In this document: one piece after another, positions 21,601 through 33,600 of the stretch
How positions within the stretch are numbered: the stretch's first letter is position 1
How the letters are laid out: every line of letters begins with the position of its first letter
NCBI GenBank assembly: GCA_030848705.1
Contig: CM061238.1
Span: 27,496,655 to 27,560,654 of the forward strand
Direction of reading: 5' to 3'
Length of the DNA stretch: 64,000 nt
From: Heracleum sosnowskyi
Taxonomy: Eukaryota > Streptophyta > Magnoliopsida > Apiales > Apiaceae
Position numbers and translations under genes: made by a program
Notes under the pieces: generated by a model
What the model was told of the DNA's origin: nothing
The model's database searches: none
Seen by the model: only the letters and a program-made list of their open reading frames with translations

Positions 21601-24600
21601 ATACTTCATGGGTTTCTTTGTATTGATGTGCAATCCTGAAAAAGCACTAGAAACGCAACATTATAGAACGAGGTGATGGAAATTTGAGATGAACATTTAG
21701 GTTGATGTGAGGGTAGAAAACCAGCGAGATACTTATCATATAATCCTTTACTTTAGCATATGATCCTTTTTTTCATTAACTTGAATTATGTAATGTTGTA
21801 AACACTCAATTGGGTTGTCTCGGGTTGCAGTTCACAATCAAAGGCTAAGATAGCTGAACATGATCTTCTCACACATTTTAGAGCTGAAGTTAAAATTTTT
21901 AAAAAAAAATTGAATAAATAGCAGGACTGCTGATTAACTGTTTTATATAATGCATTAAATTTGACATGAATAGGTAGAGTTAACTAGACTGACACGTCTG
22001 ACATGATTGACGACCCTGTGCATTTGGGCTTGAGTTGGGCAACATAGTAGCGGGTCTTGATAGCGGGAATTTGATGAATTGTTACTGCTGGTATTAGTGG
22101 GTCTGACTCTGAGGGCATGTATTTTTTACTCTTTCTCAATCTTATGGTCAAATATTGCTTCAGGGACACAGCGCCTTCCACGTCTTGTTGGCCTTGCAAA
22201 ATCCCTTGAAATGATACTGGTATGTAGCCCTTTGCTCACGATCTCAAACTTTATTGCGTCCTAACTCCTTGCTCCTGATAAAAAATTTTGTCTCCCGAAC
22301 TCCATACTTATACAACTGACCCCTTGCCGTTGCATTTGACCGAGTATGATAATCTATTATGGAACGGAAGTAGTAATTGCTTTAGAAAATGGGTGTCGTT
22401 ATTCAACTTCTTTCCTTGTGGTAGACATCAAAGCCAGTTAGAGGGGAGGAAGCTCTTGATTTGGGCCTTGTTGATGCGATAGCTTCACCAACTGAACTAG
22501 TAAGCACAGCTTGCCGTTGGGCCCTTGATATTTTAGAGCGTAGAAGACCATGGGTTGCTACTCTCTACAGAAGTGACAAGTTAGAGCCTCTTGGCGAGGC
22601 AAGGGAAATGCTAAATTTTGCCAGAGTTCAGGCGTGTAAGCGAGCTCCGAATCTCAAACATCCACTAGTTCTAATAGACGTCATTGAAGAGGGTATAGTT
22701 TCTGGTCCGCGTGCAGGCCTCTGGAAGGTTAATATCTGCCTTGTCTTACATTTATTATATTTTTATTACCAGACACATGACAAAATTTGACGAAATGTCC
22801 GTTCTTTTAATTGGCAGGAAGCTAAAGCCTTTGAAGTTCTTCTGCCTTCAGACACTTGCAGAAGTTTGGTTCACATCTTCTTTGCACAACGTGGTACAAC
22901 AAAGGTTGAATCAAATATAGCTACCTTAAACTACCTATATCACTTCGTATCAGGTCTAAGAAATTGTGTTACTCCATGCCCAAGATCTCTTTATGCACTT
23001 TGCTGTATAATGCAGAGCAATGAGAGCATATTATTTAGTAAAGAGATCCATCTCCAATATTTAATAAGTAATCTTGGAATCTCTAATAAATTCAACCAGT
23101 CACATTTCTAGGTAATGTGGCCTTAATATTTGCCTACTGTTTTGCCTTTGTTTACCTCAATAGTTGATTCGGTTTACGAATATTTTTTAATACTGACACA
23201 TGTTCGTCATTTATCATCTTGATGGGTTGATGTGACAATAAATTTAAATTATCTCTACAATCATAATAATGTCTTTTTGGATTATCGCACACCCAAGACA
23301 AATTAGGACAATACTCGAAAAAGAGCTCCTAATTTTTTGCAAATGAGTAGAGAGTTATTTGCAAATAGTTAATGTTTTATATCACTTGGTTGAATAATAC
23401 CTGCTTTATGAACCAACCCCACCTGTTGACAGAACTACCAACATGTAGGCAATTGCAATTCCTCTAAATGCTTCACTCTACTACAGGTTTCAAAAGTCAC
23501 TGATAGAGGTTTGGTTCCAAGACCTATAAACAAAGTCGCTATTCTTGGAGGAGGTTTGATGGGATCTGGAATAGCAACAGCACTTATTCTTAGTAATTAT
23601 CCCGTGATCCTGAAAGAAGTGAATGAGAAATTCTTACAGGCTGGAATAGATAGAGTCAAAGGTGATGCTAAAAATTTACCACCTTTCGTTTTGTTCATAT
23701 TACGCTAATGGTTTATATCAGGTATCCTTTGAAATTTGTTTTTTTGCTTGTTGTACAGCCAATTTGCAAAGCCGTGTCAAGAAGGGAAGAATGACGCAGC
23801 AGAAGTTTGAGAAAACTTTCTCTCTCTTGAAGGGAGTTCTTGATTATGATAACTTTAAAGATGTGGATTTGGTGATAGAGGTACTTGTTATATACAGTAT
23901 ATATTTAAACCTTGTATGCCCTGATTAGTGATGTTTCTCTTCACCATCTGTCCATTTCTGTAACAGGCCATCATAGAGAACGTTTCCTTAAAGCAACAAA
24001 TATTTGCAGACCTTGAGAAGTATTGTCCTCCACATTGCATCCTTGCAAGCAACACTTCAACCATTGACTTGAACTTAATTGGTAAGAGGACCAAGTCCCA
24101 TGACCGGATTATTGGAGCACACTTTTTTAGGTAATATCTATTTTCAGTTGTCATTAATTGTTCTACTAGCTTTCATATCTTATTTATTAGATTATCAATG
24201 GATGTAATACAGTCCTGCTCATATCATGCCACTTCTGGAAATTATCCGTACTGACAAGACATCATCTCAAGTGATTGTTGACCTTCTGGATGTCGGGAAA
24301 AAGATTAAGAAAACCCCAGTCGTGGTCGGAAATTGTACTGGTTTTGCTGTAAATAGGATGTTCTTCCCGTACACCCAAGCTGCTCTTTTACTTGTTGATC
24401 GAGGTGCAGATATCTATCAGATTGATCAGGCAATAACTAAGTTTGGAATGCCAATGGGTCCATTTAGGTATGCATTTGGATTATAAAATTTTGCAAGTTT
24501 CTCTTGGCGGGATGAAAAAGGTATTATAGATGGTCAGGTCCGCACCATTGAACTGTGCATATCTTGATACAGGGTATGTGACCTTGTTGGTTTTGGCGCT

Positions 24601-25639
24601 GGTGTTGCAATTGGCAAGCAATTTATCGACAATTTTCCAGAGAGAACCTACATGTCAATTCTACTTCCCCTCATGATGGAGGATAAAAGAGCCGGTAAGA
24701 TTAGTTCTATTCTACACCTCGTGGGTTATTTGTAAAAAAAAACACTAAAAAAAACTTTTCAGCTTAATTTCAATTGTAAGTTCTTAAACTTGTAAATTGT
24801 TCAGGCGAAAGCGCACACAAAGGATTCTATGTCTACAATGATAGACGCAAGGCAAGCCCAGACCCTGAAGTGAAAAAATATATTGAGAAGGCGCGGAGCT
24901 TGGCTGGTATCACCATAGATCCTAAGGTTGGTCTTCCACCCTCATCAAGTTACATGTGAGCTGAGTATTAGCCACAGGTTCCTGTTTGTGTTGATTTTTG
25001 ATGCCTAAACAGGACCTGCAGATTTTTTTAATATACTAATAAAAAATATTACACGCATCAAGTTTCTAACATTTAAAGGTACACAACTATTGCAAGTTTG
25101 CTACCGCTTGTATTTTTTCCCTCTTATTGCAATTTTAAACTTGGATACAGCTAACAAAACTGTCAGATGAGGAAATAGTGGAGATGGTGTTTTTTCCTGT
25201 TGTAAATGAGACGTGCCGAGTATACTCTGAAGGAATTGCAGTCAAAGCAGCAGATCTAGACATTGCTGGTGTTATGGGGATGGGTTTCCCACCCTACAGG
25301 TTTGTCTTAAATATGTCTAAATTTGTTACCTCAAAGCCTCACTACATTCTTGGCTTTACTTAATCCGATACTTGTGGATCAGGGGAGGTGTCATGTTCTG
25401 GGCAGATTCTATTGGATCCAAATACATTTATTCGAAACTGGAGAAGTGGTCAAATTTGTACGGAGAATTCTTCAAACCTTGTGCATACTTGGCTGAAAGA
25501 GCAGCCAAGGGGGCTCCTCTGGTCAGTTGTGAAACTTAAAACTGTGCAACTGAAATTTCAATCGTAAATTTGTTTCTAACTATTTCGAACTTTTTTAACG
25601 CAGAGTACACCGCTGGAGCAAGGGTCGTCTCGCCTTTGA
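18625..25639 (+). CDS. MFP2: Peroxisomal fatty-acid beta-oxidation multifunctional protein MFP2, 18 exons
   Basis: Exons: 18625-18712, 20178-20249, 20336-20401, 20492-20548, 20625-20692, 20773-20854, 22164-22219, 22425-22727, 22818-22904, 23487-23661, 23759-23880, 23967-24130, 24213-24467, 24573-24694, 24805-24926, 25151-25299, 25383-25521, 25604-25639. All introns are GT..AG and the phases join to 720 aa without a stop. The N-terminal third is enoyl-CoA hydratase/isomerase (AIDGLALGGGLEVAM; LPELQLGVIPAFGG with the catalytic Glu). Next is 3-hydroxyacyl-CoA dehydrogenase with NAD-binding GGGLMGSGIATA and catalytic GAHFFSPAH, then the dehydrogenase C-terminal repeats. The last residues SRL are a PTS1 signal. 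The enzyme hydrates trans-2-enoyl-CoA and oxidises the L-3-hydroxyacyl-CoA in peroxisomes and glyoxysomes. The SRL ending and overall sequence favour MFP2 over the paralogue AIM1. Confidence 0.95.
19779..19905. repeat. Direct repeat in MFP2 intron 1
   Basis: Two related segments, 19779-19813 and 19869-19905, share the pattern GGCCTT-AACCT-TAGTTCAGG-CTGAATATTT. A further TTAGATTCAGGTCC lies between them. GC-richer than the surrounding intron. Likely a remnant of a duplicated or inserted sequence. Confidence 0.6.
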
Positions 25640-26312
25640 GTTACTGGCTGCATGCAGTGTTCATGTGTTAAATTTTTTCTCAAACATCTATTCGTCAAAA
25701 TAATGTCTCTGAAGACTGACCTTTAACTTATAAACTAATGAAACATATTTGTCGAAATTTTGAAAGTTAAATGAAACATGTTGAATTCATATATCACCCC
25801 ATCTCTGAGTTGAAAGGTCACAGCAGAATGTGTTGAATATCAGATCCATGAGAAGATTATAGATTACAACTAACGTAATTTAAAATGATCTGATTGCATA
25901 TTTCGTCAAATACTCAAATATATAAATGAATGAGCACGATTCATGTGATTCTTGTGGGGTAAGAGTCGGGTAGATTATAAGCCTCCGGTGAACTTTCAAA
26001 TCTTTTTACAACACCATGACAACTCGCTTTCGGGGTACGTTTTCGGGATTTTAGCATTTCTCAAAAAGAATTCCGTCTTTTGAGAACTAGTCAAAATTAT
26101 AAAGAACAGCGATTCTACGAAACCAATTACAAATACAATTTTGACTGTCCTCACTTGATTCCGATCATTTCGTTTCTCCGTCCAATATTGAATAGCGTGT
26201 GTACTTACTTGCACACCACCAAAATATAGAAATTTGTATTATTTAGAAACAAAATCTCCATTTCATTAATATTTTATTTGGAGTTTACATATACGTGAAT
26301 ATTAAATAGATT
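25640..26312. other. MFP2 3' flank up to the Tat 5' LTR
   Basis: 673 bases with no ORF of note. It must contain the MFP2 3' untranslated region; AATAAT-type polyadenylation candidates occur near 25700. The retrotransposon nest begins directly after it. Confidence 0.6.
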
Positions 26313-26734
26313 TGTTGGATCGGAAAATTTATGTCGCTGTTGCTCAATATAGGTCCATCTACTGTTGACAATAAATTCTCCTCCTATCGGAGGCACATCA
26401 GTCATAAAAATCCAATAGAAGAAGGTTTAATCCTAGGGCCTATTATTCTAAAACGAGGATGACCCATTCAGCGGATTAACGATCCACGATTCCGATGGAG
26501 TGACCCACGTCTTTGAACGTGAGGATCGGGCATACGGGTAAAAGGACGAAAGGAAGTTTGAGGATTCATTCTATACACACACAATTATTTACAATTCTCG
26601 TATGTTCCATCGTTTACCCACAAAATACCAGTTTAACTGATTCTCACACCGAAGGTGAATCGGGGGATCATCCCTTGCATTCTCTTCTTTGTAGGTCCGA
26701 CCGGACGATCTACCGTAGAAAACTGGTTCCAACA
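26313..26734 (+). repeat. 5' LTR of the Tat element (422 bp)
   Basis: It opens TGTTGGATC and closes TTCCAACA, so TGTTGGA/TCCAACA form a perfect 7-base terminal inverted repeat. The PBS follows two bases later. The left boundary is inferred from this match alone because the 3' LTR is not in the window. Confidence 0.8.
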
Positions 26735-26735
26735 T

Positions 26736-26753
26736 TTGGCGCCGTCTGTGGGA
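26736..26753 (+). other. Primer binding site of the Tat element
   Basis: TTGGCGCCGTCTGTGGGA immediately follows the LTR end. This string is the standard PBS of many plant Tat-type Gypsy elements; its first nine bases match the acceptor end of tRNA-Asp. Confidence 0.85.
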
Positions 26754-26790
26754 ACATATGAATTAATTGTGATTAAAGGTTATTGTCATC

Positions 26791-27964
26791 ATGTCATCTG
26801 AACGACCGCCTGGGTTCAACGAAGTTTTGCGACCCGGAAGTTCCACCGTTACGCCGCCGTTGAATCGAATACTGAATTTCGATTCTGAAGGGGACGAAGG
26901 ACCCTTACTGAGGAACAGAGAGAGATACTCCTTAAATGGAGAGAGGAACAAGCCGCTAAAAAAGGTAAAGAGAAAGCGACCGAACAAGCGGAGAAAGAGG
27001 CCCAGATACGGGCGAAGAAAAGAGAGATCAATCTCCTGAAATTGCAAGCCTGACTTAGGAGAGAAGAAATAGAAATGGAGGAGAGGGCCTTGAGAGATTC
27101 AGTGGCGGAAGACGAAACCTCGAGGATGGAAATTGAAACCCGAAACGAAAAGCCACCCCATAACGATGAAGACGAGTCCACGGACTCCGAATCGCACCAT
27201 AGGAGAATGGAGAAGGCCATGTTTGGCGAGAAGAAAATAAGCCATGAGCCAGTTGTAACCAAGGAAATCGAACAATATCGACCACCCCCTGGGAGGCAAT
27301 TTCCGAAGATGAATGAGTTTAATGGAAAGGGTGATCCCGAAGACCATTGCGAGAAATATGAGTCGCTGATGACGGGTATGGGACACTTTGATATTATGTT
27401 GTGCAAGATGTTTAAAACATACCTAAAGGGAACAACGACGATGTGGTATCGTTCGCAAAGACCCCGATCGATCGGTTCCCACCTATGCTGGAGGGAGAAG
27501 GTTACGGAAGCACTGATTCACTGTAGGCAAAGGTCTAACGAGGAGCTGGGAGATTACTTGGCCAGATTTAAGGAAGAAGCAGGAATGGTCACCAACCTGG
27601 ACAAAGTGAAGGCCGCAGAATTTCTCACAGCCGGCCTAGACCCCATTAAAGGTAAAAAGCTTCGGTCCTCTCTTTATGATGTTCCACCCAACTCTTTAAA
27701 TGATATATATGTGAGGGGAGAGGCTATTCGGAGGAAGCTAGAATCTATAGGAGGCCATAAATATAGTCGAAGATACGAAAGTTCAGGGAAGGATGACCGA
27801 AGAGGCCGAGGAGACATTAAGAACAGGCTCACAAATACTAGACCCTACCGGGGACCTGAAAGGAGACGAGATAGAGATAGTACGGTATTTACCCCCTTAA
27901 CGCACCTATCTCAAAGATTCTCCATGGAATCAAGGGAAAGCCTGGATTCGTGCGGCCAACCAGA
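26791..27964 (+). pseudogene. Tat gag (degenerate, truncated by the Copia insertion)
   Basis: The first ATG is at 26791, but the frame shifts near 26920. The next part has a TGA or TAA before the open segment 27075-27989. That segment has the charged N-terminal coiled region, then the gag core with DYLARFKEEA and VKAAEFLTAGLDP. Compared with other Tat gags the core is shortened around 27460-27500 (inference). A further frameshift near 27905 moves the conserved KILHGIKGK-like segment into another frame. The sequence then breaks at 27964 where the Copia LTR begins. The zinc knuckle expected next is missing on both sides of the insertion. Confidence 0.8.
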
Positions 27965-28880
27965 CACAAGTAGATTACTCACAAAATAAATGTTTTATTT
28001 ATTTTGCAAAGTGTTGCTACAACCTTGAGAAAAGTGTGTCTTTCTTAAGTTTCAATTTCTTCAGATGTACAACTTAGAGTAAGAGATAGTCCAAGTATAC
28101 TACTCCTATCTCTATCATCACGGGTTTGTGGATCTGCTGTCATTATCTTATGGCAGCTCCTTATAACTTGCATACCCATGTGACTTTCCTAAATTGCTAT
28201 ACAACAGAGTTATCAATACACAAAAAACAATCTAGATACATTCTAAGTTAAGCTAACACAATCCCAGTAGATGTTGATTTGTCATACTCTTGAATTGGTT
28301 AGCTTTGTCTTGTTATCTCTAAAGCTTCTGTCATAGTCTTTGCAGGCTTGATACCGTGTTGGGATACTGCAGCACACCTGTTTCTTGAACATCCAAACTG
28401 TCACATGTTTGACTGGGTAGATCCCCAATTCAAAGTTAATCCCTTTGAGACAGTATCCTGCACTACCAAGTTTGCTGTCACAAGAATGCACTTTTGGTGA
28501 CAGTATGAAATCCCCACAATAGTTGCTGTCAGGAGTTCCAAACTTACTGTCAGGAGAATAGAAAGTTGTTGTCTCAAGGCTTCCGCCAATGTTGCTGTCA
28601 GAGAGAATATGTTGTCATGACTTGCAACATGCTGTCTTCTTGTAACCTTAATGTCAATGATATGACAATAACTGTTATTCTTGCTGTCGACCTGGTGTAT
28701 TCCTTGAGGCTTGAACAAATGAATGAACTTCTTCCAAGATATACAAACAATTTTATTACAGTAAATTAATTGGCTACAAGAACATACTCTGGCTGTGACA
28801 GTATGTTCTACTTAATAAAATTAAGTATTATTAAACATAAAGTTAAGTTGTTTCTATGCTATCACCGATAAATCCTAACA
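27965..28880 (-). repeat. 3' LTR of copy B, outer end truncated
   Basis: Colinear with 42738-43650 from CACAAGTAGATTACTCAC to AAATCCTAACA, with few scattered differences. The segment corresponding to 42625-42737 is absent, so the LTR's terminal 113 bp were lost together with adjoining Tat sequence. Confidence 0.92.
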
Positions 28881-28894
28881 ATCTCCCCAAATTT
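28881..28894 (-). other. Polypurine tract of copy B
   Basis: On the - strand AAATTTGGGGAGAT directly precedes the TG of the 3' LTR. It matches the tract of copy A (AAATTGGGGGAGAT) with one change. Confidence 0.88.
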
Positions 28895-30652
28895 GTTTTT
28901 ATGGACAATAACAACAAATTTACAAACAATACATGCTGACAACTTAACTAACAAAGATCAGAATAACTACAAACATAATTGCTCCTTAAAGATTGAGCAG
29001 ATAGAGAGTTTTTACTTAGCTTGAGCTTGAGATCTTCTTTTCTTGATGCCTTCTTCCTCTCTTCTGAGAGCTTCTTCTAAACATCTCCCGAGACCATCCA
29101 CCAGAGATATCTCAATAGGAGAGACTGCATCATCTTCTATCTCATCAATGTACTGTTGAGCTGTTCTAGAGTTGACCTGATGGGCATCCTGGAGATCCAT
29201 CCACAACTCTTGACCAAAGACATCGATTCTGAATTTTAAGATGCCTTGATCAAGCTTGAATCTCCTGCCAGGTAATGCATTTAGAGTTGTCCTTCTTGCC
29301 CTGTCCAGCTTTGAGTCTTCACATTTCCTTCTCTGAAGAATGTCTTCAAGTTCAAAGGAACACATCAGTTCTAGATGGTGAGTTGATCCAACCACCAAGT
29401 AGTTTAACTCTTTCAGTACACTGGTTTTGAGCTTGTGGAAGCTTTCCAAGTAAATTTCTTCCCTTCTATGCTTGATTCTCAGAGGATTTTCTATCACACA
29501 TGGTTGAAAGTTTGGTTCTTTACTCTTCATCTCGTTCAGACTCTTGTACTTGCTCAAGAGTGCAGCTTCCACTTCTTCAACAGACTGATCATGTGCAGCT
29601 TTGGTTGGTCTCTCTTGACTTGGCCTGGCTTACTCTTCTTCTGCAGGGGGATCATCTTCAATGTCAATTATTTCTTCATCAGAGTGCTCTAGTAAGTTAG
29701 CAATATCAACATCATCATGCTCTACCCAATTCCCATGCTTCTGATAGAATTCATCATCTCTTTCAGCTCTATATTTCAGAACATGCTCCATGACTATATT
29801 GGGTATATTGTCATAACTTAGCAGTAGATCCACCATTATTTCTAACAAGAAATAATCAATTCTTCTTGTGACTCTCCCCTTTGTGAGTGTGAGGTCTTCA
29901 TTCACCACATTTGAATCAAGTTCCATAGTGAAGTCCTTTTCAACCTTTACTGAGTTGGATTTATCATACCAAAGGACATACAGGCTTGCTTTATTGTTGG
30001 CATCAAACTTCACTTCAACATTCTTGATTTCTTGAGCCTCTTTTCTCAGCAAGTAAAAAATGTTTGTGAGTTTTGCTTGGATTGGTTTCCACAGCTTCCT
30101 GCCAAGTCTTGTAGACTTTCCCTTCCCCGAGTACTTCATTTTTCCTTTCTTTGCTCTAGGGGTCTTCTCAGTTTCAGGTTCCTGTCTAGAAAACCATGAT
30201 TTGGCTAAGGATTTTGTCCTTTTGGGCTTGACCACTTGCTTGGTTTCATCCTTGACAGTATCTTCTACGATAGTATCTTTGCTGGAAGCATATTTCATTA
30301 CAGTGTCCTCCATGATAGTATCTTTGCTGACAGCATCTTCCATGATAGAATCTTCCTTGACAGCTTCTTTGGTGACAACATCTTTTTCAGCATTGATACT
30401 GTCAATTTCACACCTTAAGATGTTTGTCTCCAAAGCTTCAAGTGTTTCAAACTCCTCCTCTTATGTAGCACCAACATCTTTCTTTTCTTGTTCAGGAGCT
30501 TCTTCCTTACTTTCATCCTGGGCTTGATTTTCAGCCTCTCCAGCAGCTTTTCCACCAGCATTCTTTGCCACACCAGATCCTCCACTTCCATCTAACTCAT
30601 CATCATCATCAAGAGAGTCATCAAATGCACAACTTTCTCCTTGTTCAGTTCT

Positions 30653-32565
30653 TGTAATATCCCTGATTTTTCTTAGAATTTTAATAGATTTTAATTTGCT
30701 AGAAATTAGAATTAGAAGTGGATTAAAATTTAAGATAATTATATAATTTGACTTTAGAATAAAATTGGATTAACGGACCGTACTAATTTAATTTAGTTGG
30801 GCTTTATTTTAATTGAATGATTTTGGTTGACCCAAATTAATTAAATGGACCAATACATAGCTAGATGAAAGCGTGTGGAAAAAAAAAGATAGAACCCTAG
30901 CCCTAGCAAACAGTCATGTAAAAAAAGGAACAGTAAGAGAGAAGAGAGAGACGCTGAGAGAGAGAGAAAGAGAGAGAAAAAAAAGGAAGAAGAAGAACAC
31001 GAGAGGAGGGAGTCGTAACAAGTTCAAGAACAAGGGGTAAAGATTCTTTAATTAACAAAATCAAAATATAATATTTGATTGATTTTGATTATGTTAAGGT
31101 TCTTCGTAGTTTTCTTGAGTTTTGATGTGGTAATGTTTTGATTTCAATAGATTGTCATATTTGGTCTTCTACACATATGCTGAGTTCTTATAAAATCTGT
31201 ATAAAATTCATTGTTTATCGTATGATGGTGTAAGAGTGTGTTTTCTGCTATTTTGGTAACCTGCAAGGGTGTTTTCAAAACTGAGTCACTAACTTTGAAA
31301 ATTCGTAATAAATTGAGTTTTATGATGATTTAATGAGTAATATCAATATTGAAAGATATTTTCGTGTTATGTGTTTCTTGTTTACACTCTGCTGCTATAT
31401 TCTGTGATTTGGATGTCGTAAATAGCATAACACTAAAGAAATCAGGGGCTGATTCTGTTCTGCAGTCCGCAAATGTCTATGTTCTAAGTTCGTTACTTGT
31501 CCGTTTTTAACGAGCCTTATCATTCTGGAAAGGTCTCAGAATTGCCTACATTTTTCATGTTTTGTACTTTTTCAGATAAAATCATTTTCATAGAGTAAAT
31601 TTCCAATTTTCAGAACTGGTCAAGATTGATTTTGTTAACAATAGTCTATTTTGCAAGAGATTTTGATGTTTGATGTTTGGAATCTTTTTTGAGTAAATTA
31701 TATTTAAACGCCGCATGAGTTCTATTGAGTTGTGTGCTTGTTTGCTTTATTTGAATGTTAATAGATTATAAATTAATATTAAGGATTTGTTTTGATTTTA
31801 TTTTCAGGGTGCGACATCGGTATCGAGGTAAGTGACTTTTCGTTGCTCACTAGTATTCTCAAATCTGTTTTAATTCGGTTAATTATACTGTATTCGGAAT
31901 ATTTGACTATTGAAAATTGTGACATCGAAAATAGATTTTAGAAAATATATTTTTATAGAATTCCCCAGTTTTAAATCCGGTCACTGGATAGTGTGACATA
32001 TCGAATCATAGAACTAGTTTACGCACGTTTCGGAACACATAGATACCTCGTTGAGTTTGTCTTATCGAGGGACGTAAACTAGCCCCCATCGAATCATCGA
32101 ATATAGGTATGTGTCACTGGTATAGTGTGACCGTAATTTAGAACTGTGGGAATAAAATGTGATTTATTTGTTAAAGATTCTTTTATCGATTTAAAGTTCA
32201 GAATTTTGTTTTTAAATATTATTTTGAGTCGTTGGGAGATAGTTACTTGCTGGGCTTTGCAGCTCATTGTTTTTTATAAACATTTCAGGTTTTGACTTTG
32301 GAAGCTTATTGAGATTAAGGATGTGTGGATTTTCATGCTACCTGATTTATATGCAATTATTGAAAAGACATATCGCATTATTTGAATAAATTTTGATATT
32401 GAATATTGGATTTGTGGAGCTGCGTCTCCGTTTCATGTTTTTGAATTATTGTTAAGTTTGACCGCTGCTTTGACTTGTGTGCAATTTCGTATTTATTGAA
32501 TAAAGAAATACTTTTATTTATGTTTTGAATTTAGAATTAATAGTCCGAAAAGTCGGGCTGTGACA
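30653..32565. mobile_element. Solo LTR (1913 bp) inserted in ORF3 of copy B
   Basis: It starts TGTAATATCCC and ends GCTGTGACA. The flanks GTTCT (30648-30652) and ATTCT (32566-32570) differ at one of five bases, so they are a slightly decayed target duplication. No PBS, polypurine tract or coding domain lies inside. A GA-rich microsatellite occupies about 30935-31010. The termini resemble those of chromoviral Gypsy LTRs (inference). A solo LTR arises by recombination between the two LTRs of a full element. Confidence 0.82.
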
Positions 32566-33469
32566 ATTCTCTTAGCATTGGCTTTAGAGATTAACTCCTT
32601 TACTTTAGAGCTTAGCTTATTATCTCTCTTTGCTAGTAACTTGTGAATTGCTTTGACAGCTTGAACTCTCTCCTTGTTGATCTTATAGTTGAGAATCATA
32701 TTCAGCACCTTCATTATTGACTTTGTCTCCATTCTTGATGTGCCCTTTAGCTTCAAATATGCACACTTCAGGTCACCAGCCTTTGTGACTACTCTGTAGT
32801 AGACATAGAGTGGATTAAAATACACTTCTGGAAGTTTCTCCGAGATTAAATTCTGGATTTGCATCTATAGAATCTCATTGAAGGATTTGTGGTTTGCTTT
32901 GATCTTGGTTTTCATCACACTCAACACTCTTGCTGGTAGGTTCTGCAATAGATGCATAGTGATGAACATGGATACTCATGTGTCCAAGTACACATCAATT
33001 GCCCATCTTCTCTCCTCACTGATCTTCATACAGACAATCACAATCTTGTTCATCAGTAATGTTGAGGGTGCAGTTAAGGTTTCACTTGGTTCCCTCATTA
33101 CCTCCTCAATCATCCTGTTGAATTTTTCATCCTGGTTGTGCAGTGTGCTCTCCTTGTAATCCACCATTAATGTATTTGCATCTTCTTGATCAAGTTCAGT
33201 GCCTTCAGTCCATAAAGCTGTTGAACTGCAATATTCAGGCATCTTCCCTTTGTCTTTCCCTTGCTTGTTCTGCTCCTCCTTTTCTCTCCACAGCTTTTGG
33301 TATGCAGTTTCCTGAGGTTGATGAGTTGGCTCTCTTATTGACACAAGAGGAAGTATTGGTCTTTTAGATTTTGATTTCCCTTGCATTTCCTCCAATGCTT
33401 CTTTAGATCTCAATACTTTCTCCTCATCAATTACAAACTCAACTAGATTACCAGCTCCACTTGCTTGTT

Positions 33470-33600
33470 GATCTGCAAATTGCTCCCCCTTTCTTCCTAA
33501 CTCCCCCTTACTCCCAGACTCCCCCTTACTTCCTGACTCCCCCTATGCTCCACCTTGCTCCTTGACAGATTCTGATCTTACCCTTTTCTCCCCCTTAGGT
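33470..33600 (-). repeat. Polypurine-tract-like GGGGGAG array inside ORF3 (copy B)
   Basis: On the - strand the motif (A)AGGGGGAG appears five or more times at roughly 15-20 base spacing, encoding a (S/R)KGE repeat. Copy A has the corresponding GGGGGAG copies at about 6880-7020. The motif closely resembles the functional polypurine tract before the 3' LTR. Confidence 0.7.

Noticed and set aside
30653..32565. Complete retrotransposon at this site
   Set aside because: No internal PBS, polypurine tract or protein domain, and only one LTR-like unit between the short duplications, so a solo LTR is the better reading.
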